Assembly (NCBI GenBank): GCA_022829145.1
Contig: CM040743.1
Span: forward strand, 33,700,841-33,764,840
Reading direction: 5' to 3'
DNA from: Albula goreensis
Lineage: Eukaryota; Chordata; Actinopteri; Albuliformes; Albulidae
Length of the DNA stretch: 64,000 nucleotides
The position numbers and the translations under genes are program-made. Below are positions 36,759 to 54,256 of this stretch, one piece after another (positions within the stretch are counted from its first letter, which is position 1; the number at the start of each line of letters is the position of its first letter). The notes beneath the pieces were generated by a model, which did no database searches, was not told where the DNA came from, and worked only from the letters and a program-made list of their open reading frames with translations.

Positions 36759-39225
36759 GCCTGTTTATCTGTAGTATCAATTGTGAGTATCCTGGCTGTC
36801 ACAGAATGATTTATAACCTGTGTTTTTAACCTCAGAGTTAATGCTTTACTTAACCTGCATATAGTTCAAGTAGCTTAATCAATTCAAACTGAAGAGGACC
36901 ACAGTCATGGTGATGGATAACCTGGCAAACAAATGGCATGGAACATATCAATTAGAGTCAGACCATCCAAAGAGATCAATCTGGCAATGATGATGTCTAG
37001 TAAAGATTCACAAAATGTTACTAAATGACCAAGCAAAGCTGACTGCTGTTTCCATAGTCCACTTATCACATATTATATAAATACGAATAGAATATACACA
37101 TATAATGTTTTTTTTTAGCTCAGTGTAGGGAACTTGTAGGTTGTAGCATTTTAAACAATATCTGAGCTTGATTTTATTTTGCATTTCTATTTTGTACCAG
37201 TACCTATGGTTGGTTTTGTTGATCACCTTGGACGACAGTGTCTGTCTCATTTACTTATGAATGAATTTATGGAATTAATAATTGCTAATATTACAAATAC
37301 TTATGCTTCTTGTACTATCGCCCCTTCTACCACACATTAATGAATTTTCTGCTTTCCTCCCAAGTCCTCCATCAACAAGTCCCACATATCTCTGAGAAAG
37401 AGGTTCTGTTTTGGAACTGGATGACTGGCGTTTTTGCCAGAAATGCCACGCACGGTTTCGTGTCACCGAATCCATGTCTCGATTGACACTCCCACTTCAT
37501 TACTCCAATGAAGCGTGTGCACAAATGGTGAGGGGTTATTCAGTGGATTATTCAGGGCTGTTCGTGCCACCACGCCTCACACTACATGTAAGATATATGT
37601 AATTTTATGCATAGCAGCCTTTGAAGAGATTTTACATTTATCAAGAGAATTCAAGCGTGGAGCTTGTAGAATGCATTTGTCTGTTTTGATAATGGAATAA
37701 AATATGATACCAGATCAAGGTTTACCCAAGCAATGTCAACTGTGTCACAGACCATACCATGAATAAACATGCTTGGCCATTTGTGCATAGACTACAGTAT
37801 CTTCAAACCTGAGATGAATTTAGTAAGAATCCAGCTAATTCATGGAATGTATTTTTACTTCAGCATTTTCCGTTCTCTCACTCACGGGCAAGCTGCAAAC
37901 AAAACCTCCCCCACGTTCTGTGAATAGAATGCCTTTCGTTATGACTGGAGACAGAGAATTGTTACTGAAGAGGAGAACAGGGTTTGTTCCATAGATCCCT
38001 GCTCTTAATCAGTTCCCCTTCCAATCATACTCTTAATTAGCCAAGGGTTCTATATGAGTTATTCAACTGCTCCAGTTCCACTTTGTTTGTGTGAAAAGGG
38101 GATAGCGTCCACAGATATGTGGAGGTCATGGAAGGGGCAGTGGCCTTAGATCCCCTTAGTCTTTTTTCGCTCTGAAAGGGCCCCTTGGGTAAGAATGCAC
38201 TCCATCTCAAGGGGCCACAGAATGGCCCCGGCCCCAAGTCTCTGTTCCACCCACAAAGGTCAGCGAGCTTCTCCGAGCCTAGGGTGAACATGCCTTTTTC
38301 TCTCCTGTTCAGCGGTCAGGCCAGCATTTGCCCACGATCGCTTTCATCGGCCGCACAGGCAGAATTCATTTTACCAGCTGTTCATTGCTCCTGTCTTTTT
38401 TATTTCCCAGGAGATGTAAAAATACAGTTATCAGATAGATAAACGAGGCACTGGCGATGATGTGTTTGTGGGGTCCGCAGTTGGCAGTTGCAGAAATTGA
38501 TGAATCGATAGTAAAATAGCCGTGGACACAGAACATTAGCCTCTACTCTGAGGCTCTTACTCCATCCTAGGCAGAGCAAATAATCCCTGTGAGCTTCATG
38601 ATTCATTTATAATATTTGTTGACTCATGTGACTCGTGTGACAATGTCTTAATCCGGTTAGTGGGAAGGTTGGGGGGTGTACTTCAATAGAGGGGTAATAA
38701 GGCTGGAGTGAGGCCTTACAGAGGAGGGGGGAGGGTTTTTAGGTTGCCATGGTTTCCCATTAAATGGCATTCATCATCTTGCGTACCGTACCACCTTACA
38801 GCTCAGCCAAAGAATTTAGGTCAGCCAATGAAAAGCCAATTTCATATCTGCTGCTGGAAAATGGTTTGGTCAAAAACCACACATGGGAAGGGTGGCATTT
38901 TATGTCCGTTGCAAAGATTACCAGATCGTGCCATTTTTGGAGATCAAGCCCATTTGTGCATGTACAAACAAAAACCACAAGCTGGCAACAGATGCCCCAC
39001 AATCTGCAGTGTGAATCATCTGAGCTTCAGCATTGCCTCTCATCTGATCCCGCTCCTAATTGGCTGCGCATTGACAGGCTAATTATCCCTGTGATAATCC
39101 AGGGTATATAATCAAAGCCTTGACTCTTATTTGTAGCAATAGTTTAAGCTGCAAAGCTGTGGACCTCATGGATGTGCAGGGTTTTAGTTATGAGTACTAA
39201 TCACTAAGCAGCTCCTGAAGTGACC

Positions 39226-39250
39226 CACACACACACACAAAAAAAAAAAA
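39226..39250. repeat. (CA)7 followed by poly(A)
   Basis: A short CA run directly joined to about 12 A residues. It could be a SINE tail, but no SINE body is recognised upstream. Confidence 0.9.
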
Positions 39251-41623
39251 CATGCTACCACACCATAAAGAGAACATCGATACATAAAGTTTGTAAACCG
39301 TTGTAGAGCAATGAATCAAGAGAAGCACAACTGGCCCAGCTGACATGAATAGTTGTAAATTACTGGAATACTATGACATCATTGTTATGTTCTAAGAAGG
39401 TTATGTATTTGCAGGCACCATCCTTTGCAAATAATAATAGGACCATATGCTAATTTTGATGCCGCTGCTCTAATTGTTGGTGATGCTGGATGGAAGAACG
39501 GGCAATGCAGTCATCAAAGAGTAAAAGGTATTAAGTATGATGTAAGCGGCTTATTGGCTCCATCCGATCAGTATGGGATACATGAGGACACAGTCATCTC
39601 GTCTCTTAAACGAACAGGATGTACTATCTGCCTGTAAATTTTGAACATAGTCTAGAACACAGTGTTCGCGCTTTGCTTCTGTGCCACCAGAGGCCCGCCC
39701 CTTCTGATAGGCTGCTGTTAGAAACCTTCTCAGGAAAGGATGGGATTTTTGCTAAGAAACTATCCTTTCCCGAGAATTTATCTAGAGGCCTGATGCAGAT
39801 TCAAGCTTCAGTACCAACAGGAAGCGGCTGGGTCATCCAGATTGGAGAAACCAATCGGCCACACATATTTTCCTCACAGCGAGTGGTACTAGGTTTCACC
39901 CCATACATGACATGATTAGATTACATGCAGAAAACCAGAGGCACTATCAGTGCCCACAAAGCGGCCCATCAGCTTTAAGGGAAAAACTGATGTACAGGCC
40001 TGAACGGACGTTGAGCACTATCAGTCTGGCTCTGAAACGTGTTGGGATCGATAGTGAGATGAAGTGGTTTCGAGTTTGACCTAAATCATAATGACAAAAA
40101 AGTGACACTGTGCTTCTTGTTTTTTCAGTTATTGTTTTTTTTTCCTTTTTTTGACATGTATGTGAATTGCTGATGTGAACTAGGAGTGTGAGGTTACTCA
40201 GAGTTGAACAGCGGCTTGTCGCTTCAATTCCCAGGCCTCTATTCTTTTGCACACTTCCCCTGAGAAAAAGGAACCAGTCTAACTGTAAGCTGCAAGCCTC
40301 TTAAATATAATAAGGTAATGTTTGCAAAATATACACCACAAAATGAGCTTAACCTAAACTTAATATTTTCATTAAATTGACCTCTGGACCTGTAGAGTAC
40401 TTATCTTACACCACAAAAATTATAGGCCAAAGCAGGTCAACACCATACTCTCAAAATGCATAAGTTTTTTAGGTCACTTCGTCACATAATTCAGCATTGG
40501 TTGTGGAATACTGAGATTCCTGTTTATTCCCAGACCACTGTTGGTTGTTCAACTGGCCACAGTCTGCGATACAAGTTAAGTATCTTCCCCTAACTCACGT
40601 TTTTGCTGGCCCAACTTGCAGACTTATTAGAAAATAAGTTACAGCTGTCATCATGTATTTTCGAGGAGACCTTGCGCGCTCCCAAACTGATGCTTGCAAT
40701 GTGCAATACAGAGAAAATGTGGAACTCTCAAAAGATTAGAGTAGCAAATGGAACAGAGAGGCAAGTCAAAGAACTGAAAGTGTGATTTTTCTTTCTACAG
40801 TATGAGACTATGGAAAGTAAGTATAAGCTAATGGCTGACTTTAAGGTGAATGCGAAAGTGTGCATGAGAGGAAATAGATCCAATTTCAATGCATTCACAA
40901 ATTAAATGTTAAAAGTCATTGTTTGACTTTTATTCCCCGACATGCCTTTTCTCTTCTCGTAAAGCTCTGCCCTAAGTCATTTACATCCAACCGTAGCAGT
41001 CAACTCAACTGCTACTGTATTACAACTGCCACAAAAACCACCATTGAAGAGAATTTGGAAAGGTCTCAAAGCATATGGCCAGGTCTTCATTATCAACTAG
41101 GTGAAAACAGATATAAGACACCAAGGATATCTTGCTGAGGTTTTAAAAAACAGGATCTATGCTGTCGATTGACCTCCTGATTCAGTCAACGAAAGAGAGG
41201 AAGTTGGTTTCAGTGTTGTGGGGGGAGAGGGAGGGCCCCATACAGTGTTTTAACAGCAGTTCTAAGAAACTTGAATACACTTCAGTTGAGAGATGAAGGG
41301 GGTGTGAAGAAGGGGGTCTGTGGTTTAGAGACAGGAGGTGCAGTTGCTGAAGAAATTTACACCATTTATGGGAAATCGCAACATACCACTGTATGCACAA
41401 CAGCCTTGCATAAAAGTTGCAAAAATCTTTGAAGAAATATGTATTTTTATATTGTGGGTTATACAGCAAAATGTATTAAACTCCACCAGCAACTCATTGC
41501 AAGTACAGTGAATTCATTAGCGAGTATTATCAGCTTAAAGTCATCAACAGGATATGTCTTCTGTTCAACTATCTGTTTTATTAAAATGAGACCAATACTG
41601 AAACAATTTGCATAGTTGAAAAA

Positions 41624-41656
41624 ATATACAGCCAAATGTAATATCTGGCTGTATAT
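41624..41656. other. Perfect hairpin, 11-bp stem and 11-nt loop
   Basis: ATATACAGCCA (41624-41634) pairs with TGGCTGTATAT (41646-41656). There is no longer extension, so a microRNA precursor is unlikely. Confidence 0.9.
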
Positions 41657-43525
41657 CTACATCTGTCAACCCTACAATGGGAACTTTGAAGAACTTGAAG
41701 AAGTTTCACTATGTATTTCAATGGGACTTTGTTCTGTTTAATGCAATACACGGTCTTACTTGTCTTATTAGTCTTATCTTTGTCAAAATAGGACTATAGC
41801 ATGGTAAAGGTCATGGTGTTTACCTTATGTTTGTACTAGCAGATGTGAAAATAAGTTTTGTTCTCATTAATTTGAGGATCCAGGGGAACATTCATAATGT
41901 GAGTATGTGCTGTGAGATCTTTTCTCTTTTGTTTCAGTTCTTCAGGTGATTTCTTATACTCATTTTTCACAATATTTTCACCTACACAGTCATAAACAGG
42001 CCTCCACAGTATCTGTGGCCATATTTTCACAAACATTTCTGCATACTGGATGGGACATGGCAGCATACTGAAACTATATGTGGTTACATTGTTTTTTCCT
42101 CTGACTGAAAGCATTTTTTGATAGCCCGCAACTGCAGGAAATATTGGACTACACCGGAGGCATTTAAGTCTTTGTATTCCCTTTTTATATCACAGACAAG
42201 TGCCTGCAAGGTGGATCACAGGAATGACAGTAGGTCCAATGACTAACTACAAGACAGTACGAAAGTGGCAATTAAAGGTGGCACCTTCCATTGTCAGCTG
42301 TTGACCCAGATCCACAGCTCCAGGGCAAACAGTGAGCTGCAGAACTTTCTATCCCCCAAGATGAAAACAAATTAAAGCCTGAACGGCCACATCAGTTTTT
42401 CCAATCGCGAAACCAACTCTCAGCCTCTCTGCCATTGAGAGAGCACTACTGGTTCGTGGTCCCTTTTTTCCAGCTGCACAGTTTGTGCCCTGTTTGAAAT
42501 GGCCAAGTTCACTGCGCAACTAAACAATGCTGCACATTATAGATTTTTCCACCGGTTAATAATTCTGTATTTTTTGTTGCTGTTGTACACCCCAGGGTTA
42601 ACTGCATGAGTATCCCTGATGATGCATTGCTGGAGCAAGACCAGGTGTCAAGGCGTTTCAGAGAACCCAATCAATAATAACTTCTACGTATATGTTGGGT
42701 CTCCTCCGGGGTTTTTGCTGTGGAAAGCAATATGTTCCATATTCAGTCATGGCTGCACAGCAGGCTACATGGGGAGAAGTCATAGGCACTGGAGTGCTAG
42801 AGGGAGAGGCCTTGGCGCGCACAAACATGGCTGACACATACCTGTGTCAACATTTGTCAGTCACGCTGAACACCTAGCACTGGAACGTGTTTATGCAGTT
42901 GTATATTACCTGTGTTTGAAGATTATGTTTTGCGGATGCATCATATCGATTGGAATTTACTGAATGGGTCTCCAAACAGGGGAGACCATATCTCCTGTAG
43001 TGTATTATGATTAGACTCTAGTGCCCCTTACTATGGGATTCTGATCTGGGTCCTGAACTATCCAAGCATTATGGCTTGTATTTGAAGCTGTCCATCTGTG
43101 AATCAAGGCATGTAAAACTCCACTGCTAAGAGATGCAGCTCATAATTATTATTGCATTGTTTAATGATTTCCACATTGCTTTCTATTTCCAAGGAAATAA
43201 TTTTAAACTGCCCGCAGTGCCATTTTCACTGCTGCTTATTTTCAACATGCGAAAACCGCAATCACGATTAGATGATTATGTTCGGCATAGGCTGTTTTGA
43301 ATGAAAGCACACATTTTTGACTGGTAGCAGATCCTAAGGCTCCTGAAAGACCCACAGTTGAGCAGTGCCTGGGAGTGAATTTTGGGTACACATCCTTTTG
43401 AATGTAATGTATTTGAGATTAGACAAATCCTTTTGGATTTGTACCAAAAAGTTATGGTTGTATGAGCAAAGCCAGTGGAATCACCCAGAGGGGCACAATT
43501 TGTTCCCTTGCCCCTTGCCACATTG

Positions 43526-43558
43526 CTTTTTTCTTTTTTTTTTCTTTTTTTGTTTTTC
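43526..43558. repeat. T-rich polypyrimidine tract
   Basis: About 33 bp of T with isolated C and G bases. Confidence 0.9.
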
Positions 43559-46394
43559 GCAACCTCACTCTATCATCCTGACCCACTCCCTAACTGTCAT
43601 GGAGCTCTGCCAGACCCCTTTGAGAAGTGGCACCCTATCTGCAGAGGAGCTTTTTTTTCGTTTTGACACACTACGTGAGGACAGCGACCCCAAACATCCC
43701 ATGGGCTTTGGGGTGGGGGATGACTATCCCTAACGTTCAAGGATAAAAGAGACACTTTGCATTTTGTGTAATTAATTCAGTGGTCATTAAATCACTTTAT
43801 AAAATATATTAACATGTACCACTTTGATTAAATTAAACTATTTACATCAATGCCCTGATGGATGACTTTGAGCTGCTGTAGTACTGCTCAACCTTGACCT
43901 CAGTTGCTAGATCAGCATTTCTCTCCTCCTTTTTGGACTCTATTTTCAATTAGTAGCTCCTTTCAGATTTTGTGTATATTATTTACAGATATTGAGGCTA
44001 TGTACTTGCTGGGAGATCATATTCTTAGACAATGAATTTGTGAAAAAAAACTGGGAAGATGAAGAAGGGAATGCACTGTGTCAAAAACCAGCAAATGTCT
44101 CTAATTAGAGGCATGTTACGCCCCAAGAACTCACTCCAGGTGAGAAGGAGAATTGAATCAGTGCCCCTCACATTTGAATCATTGATCATTGGTCATTACC
44201 ATATTTTCAATGCCTGCATGCTAAGCCTATTCGATCAGATTCTTGGTCATTATAAAATGTAGTCCTTCTGCTAATTATAATTTTGTCTAGAAGATAAACA
44301 TGATTTTAACTAATTGAATGTAAGGGGATGCAACTGGCAAATGAATAGAAAATACTGATTGTTGGAGGGTCCCCTTCATGAAAAAGTGAAGAATTGTTTT
44401 CACATATCTGTGTTATTGTGGAATTATCTATTGCCAATGCTGCTTGGAACACCTACAGCCAGAACACCCATGGATTTTGAGTTTCTGTAATGTAACCACT
44501 CCAGCTCTGTGTCCGGCCTCATGTTTATCCCTGCCTTCTGTGAGGTTGATCCAGCCGGAAGTGAAATCCCTTGTCATTGGGTCAGCACCAGAGGGTCTTT
44601 TGCCGCAGATCCCTCTGACACCCCGAACGCCTAATTCCACATTGGCACTCGGATTTGAGCCGCATTCCGGCTGGATTAAGGGTCTCCAGTTTCGTGGAAT
44701 TGGGGTGTCACTGAGATCACTGTACATTAGCAGCCATTAAAGCAAACCCATTCCCTTTGTCCCCTTCCCTTTCTCCTCCCCTATAAAGAGAGGGGAAAAA
44801 CGATTCATCAACGTAGCTTGGGATACAAAGAAAAACCAACATTATCTTAATTCCTATTTCACCCCTCCACTGTAGAAACAGCATTCATCTAGTCAGGCAG
44901 GGAATGTAATGGGAGACATGACGGGATCTAATGACAGGTCTAGCATTTAGCACAGCTGTTTTACGCATGTACACCCAATTGCAAGTCACTTAACTATTAA
45001 GAGGAAAGATTACTTTATAAGTCTGTTGAAAACAAGAGCACACCCACACACTTAACATAAGTGGTTTTGTGCGACAGGGAAAAGTGTTGCCCAGACTAAA
45101 GGGAGCTAAAGCATCAATATAAAATTCGTACATAGAAATATTGGACGACTTCAGAGGTGTTAAAAAAAGAGCATTTATACAGGTGGGCAATTATGTTTGG
45201 GAAAAAAAAACACAATTTCTGCAAGGGAGAAAAAAATGTGTTCAACCAAAATGAGCCAACTTGTCCATTTTAAACTTTTCTGTCCTCAAGTTCCCTTCTG
45301 GAACCAGTAAGCACGGGAAGAGTGATATGACAGGTAAATTCATGCAAATGCAAGCAATTGTAAAAGTTTTTTTTGTTTAACTCAACTGACCCAGCGTAAT
45401 GAAATGCATTTCCACATATATACATTTTGAATAATAAATCCCATATTTTATTAAATAAATTGAATACTTTCTGTATGTGCAGTATAAAGCTATACTGTAC
45501 TCATTTTTAGGGGCATGTGATAATACTTTTTGATCACAGCTCTTGGTGGCAAACTGTCGGTTGACAGTTCCTGAGAATTAAGTTGGTTAGAAGGGGGCAA
45601 AGTGGCACCCTTTTAAAGCCGCAAACATTGTCAGTTGGAGTTACAAGGAAAGGAAGTGTGAACATTTCAGTCCAGCATACGTACTAAGCCATTGTATAAT
45701 ATTTCAAAAGAGGAAATATGGTCTATTTTTCCAATAGATATTCTTGGGACCAGATGTAACTTATACAATCTTTACTGTATGAGAGGTCTGATTCAGATTT
45801 AAACTTATTGATATAATCCAAGGTATATTGGAGTCTTACTGATGGAGTTCAACTATTAGAAGTGTCTGAGACTTTCATGAAGGTTTTGATGGCAAACAAA
45901 AAATACAATCAACATAATTCATGGCAAAACAGCATGTTCAGTTAAGACTCTATTAGCAATTAGTAGCTTCAAACACTTGCAAATACGTTTCACTTCTTTT
46001 TAGGTAGATAGCTTGTCAATTATTGTAACTGTTAATATATCAACATAGATTAATTTTCATGATGAAAACAGCTCATTTCCAAAAGTATGCCGATATTGTA
46101 TATAAATAATGTACATGTGAGTACATAATTTCTTTGTTTTTATTTTATTACTTTTTGGTCACTTTATAATTTCCCAAATGTCATATTTTTCTGAAATATA
46201 TAATCCTTGTTGTGTAGTCTTGAGAGCATATACATTTACTCTTGCTTGGCATAGGTGCTCTCAGCACAGTCACCCAGCTGAGGTGTAGAACATACCTCAG
46301 TTTCTATGTTTTATATTTTTCCAGAGTAGCTCATCTTTTCAAATGAAGAGGAATAGAAAGGAACAGAGCTCTTTGTTCAAGTCTAAAAATGGAG

Positions 46395-46485
46395 TCAGTC
46401 CCCTTTTTAAGATTTGAACCCATGACCCTGTGGTGCTGGGTCCAATGTTTCAATCCCCCCACACTGCTCCATTGCAGAGATCCTC
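46395..46485 (-). mobile_element. Possible tRNA-derived SINE remnant
   Basis: On the minus strand TGGAGCAGTGTGG resembles an A box. About 40 nt further on, GGGTTCAAATC (about 46411-46421) resembles a B box. The spacing suits a tRNA-type pol III promoter. A cloverleaf cannot be drawn, so it is a SINE relic rather than a tRNA gene. Confidence 0.4.
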
Positions 46486-47328
46486 TGCTCCCATTGACAA
46501 ATTGGTGTGCTTGAATGGCTAGCCATAGCACTGTCTCCAGATCAGTTCAGGAGCAAAATAATGACCATTAGCATGTAAAAGAGGAGTCTATTAAAGGAGG
46601 AAGTGCACTTTCTCGGTGGCCCCCACCACACCCCCATCTGACGTGCTTCTGCTGCCACCTGCAGATCCCAAACAAACACCAGCACCACACATCCCTCACT
46701 TTGCACAAACATTCTAGAGACATTATCGTATCATGGCAGCGATAGGATTGGCACACATTAAGTTTTGACCACCTCAACAGCGACCAGCTGGTTGATAGCA
46801 CGACCATGTTAGCAACAGTCACCCGTGGTTTCTTGCGCATTGGGTTGTCATGTGAAAGCTGGAATAAGGATATCGATCTGCCCTTTCTCATTTGATCTCT
46901 GTGACGTTATGAGAGGATAACATGCCTCACCTACAGGCACTTTATTTGATGAATTGTTGCACACCAGGGACAGTGAGATACCATTTTCTGGGCTGTAGAA
47001 AGTTTTTAAAATCAACAGATACCAGTACAACTTGCCTTTATAGTACACTTAGATATAAGAACTTATTAGGGAAGTGATTTAACAGGACATTCTGGTCATA
47101 CTTCATAGTAGCTATCCCTATCTGAAGGAAAATTTGGGGCTGTGGGAAAGGGGTGGTTCTTTCAACACCTGAATGAGGAGTTGAAAGAATCTTTGAAAAC
47201 AAGCACAGATGTCTTTCTTTTGTGCCACGTGAGCTGTGTAACAATGTCCAAGTTGAGCGTTTCTGATTCCATCTCAGTTGCTTCCAGTCTCTTGCACATA
47301 CATACATGCATACAAATGCACACACATA

Positions 47329-47330
<2 letters not shown>

Positions 47331-47396
<66 letters not shown>
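47331..47396. repeat. (CA)33 microsatellite
   Basis: This is an uninterrupted CA array of 66 bp, preceded by degenerate CATACA units from about 47296. Histidine- or cysteine/valine-rich ORFs crossing it are artefacts. Confidence 0.98.
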
Positions 47397-53352
<5,956 letters not shown>

Positions 53353-53528
53353 TGGTTGGAGCCCTGCCCCAAGGGATGTAGATTGACACAACCTGTGTGA
53401 GGAAAAACAGTTCCACATACAAACATTAAACACAAACAGTCTGAACAAACACTAAATGCAAAAAAAGAAAAAAAGAATATTCAACTGCAAAAGACTGTAA
53501 ACCTGAAAGCCGGGTTTAGATAAAAAGC

Positions 53529-53534
53529 TTTATT
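53529..53534 (-). promoter_or_regulatory. cyrib: Distal poly(A) signal AATAAA of cyrib
   Basis: The plus strand reads TTTATT, giving AATAAA on the gene's strand about 660 nt after the stop. It is followed by T- and GT-rich sequence (about 53400-53490 on the minus strand), as expected for a downstream element. Confidence 0.7.
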
Positions 53535-54102
53535 TTCTTTCAGCTAACAGCCAGCCGTCGTGCAAATACACGCAGTCACCTTTCGTTTGGTATCCCTATG
53601 CATCACAGTTCAAAAGTTAGTTTTCAAATGAAAAATAAAAATTACAAATCGTACAAAAAAAAAAACACAAAAATCAAAGCTTATAATTTTTTTTTAATCT
53701 CAGACAAAAACAGAACTACTTTAATAACCTCCAACACTAAACTGTAAGTACCTTTTGTATGAAATTTTATGAAGCATAATTTAAAAATCGCCCTGGCCTT
53801 TACACACAATCGATCAGAGAAAAAGTGAGGAAATAAGACTTAATTAGGGCAGATAAAAATATCATACATTTATATTCATATTTATAAACGTTCAAGTCTA
53901 ATTACTCCCACTTTCTGACATGCAGTATACATCAGTAGCTGCCACACTGACACATGGCCCTTTAGAAAGCATAGAAACCAGCTATTCCTCTTTTTCTTCG
54001 AGAATACAATTTTGACAAAGAGTCTACAGAACAGTACAAATCTCTTATTTTAAAAAAGCAGGGAAAGAGGAAAAAGCGCCTTTTGGATTTTCTGGAAAAT
54101 TG

Positions 54103-54108
54103 TTTATT
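54103..54108 (-). promoter_or_regulatory. cyrib: Possible proximal poly(A) signal AATAAA of cyrib
   Basis: A second canonical AATAAA on the minus strand lies only about 85 nt after the stop codon. The next bases on the sense strand are AT-rich without a strong GT-rich element, so it may be weak. If used, it would give a very short 3'UTR. Confidence 0.4.
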
Positions 54109-54192
54109 AAAAACATTCTGTACATCACTGTAACTTAAGAATACATCTCTCAGATTTGGTGTGTAGACAGCTGCAGTTCCAGTTGAATGATG

Positions 54193-54256
54193 CTATTGCA
54201 ACATGGTCTTAATCTGCTTGGAGGTAGTCTCATCGTTCAAATGTTTTGTTGTGTAC
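54193..54256 (-). CDS. cyrib: cyrib terminal coding exon G with stop codon
   Basis: This 64-nt coding part of the last exon follows a CACACAG acceptor. It completes the split Arg codon and encodes [20 protein letters not shown], then TAG at 54195-54193. The C-terminus matches CYRIB; human ends QIKSMLQ as I recall it. Confidence 0.97.

Larger units (their letters stand above)
34742..46394. other. Intergenic, no gene
   Basis: A long AT-rich stretch with a tandem duplication (35.1 kb), homopolymers and a hairpin (41.6 kb). Sequence at about 38180-38640 is complex and GC-balanced and may be regulatory. A 12-of-14 match to the CTCF core occurs at 39684-39697. No ORF resembles a protein. Confidence 0.8.
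53510..54192 (-). other. cyrib: cyrib 3' untranslated region
   Basis: This is the sequence between the cyrib stop codon and the expected cleavage site downstream of the distal AATAAA (minus strand, 53534-53529). The length of about 680 nt is inferred, with the end uncertain by some 20 nt. It is AT-rich with several A and T homopolymers and has no reading frame of note. RNA evidence would be needed to fix the end and to tell whether a shorter form is made at the proximal signal. Confidence 0.75.

Noticed and set aside
39684..39697. CTCF-like CCACCAGAGGCCCG, and a similar one near 34825-34838 (minus)
   Set aside because: Each matches 12 of 14 core positions, which is expected by chance several times in 64 kb. 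Not strong enough to list as a site.
41624..41656. Hairpin as a microRNA precursor
   Set aside because: The stem is only 11 bp with no extension; a pre-miRNA needs about 22-30 bp of pairing.
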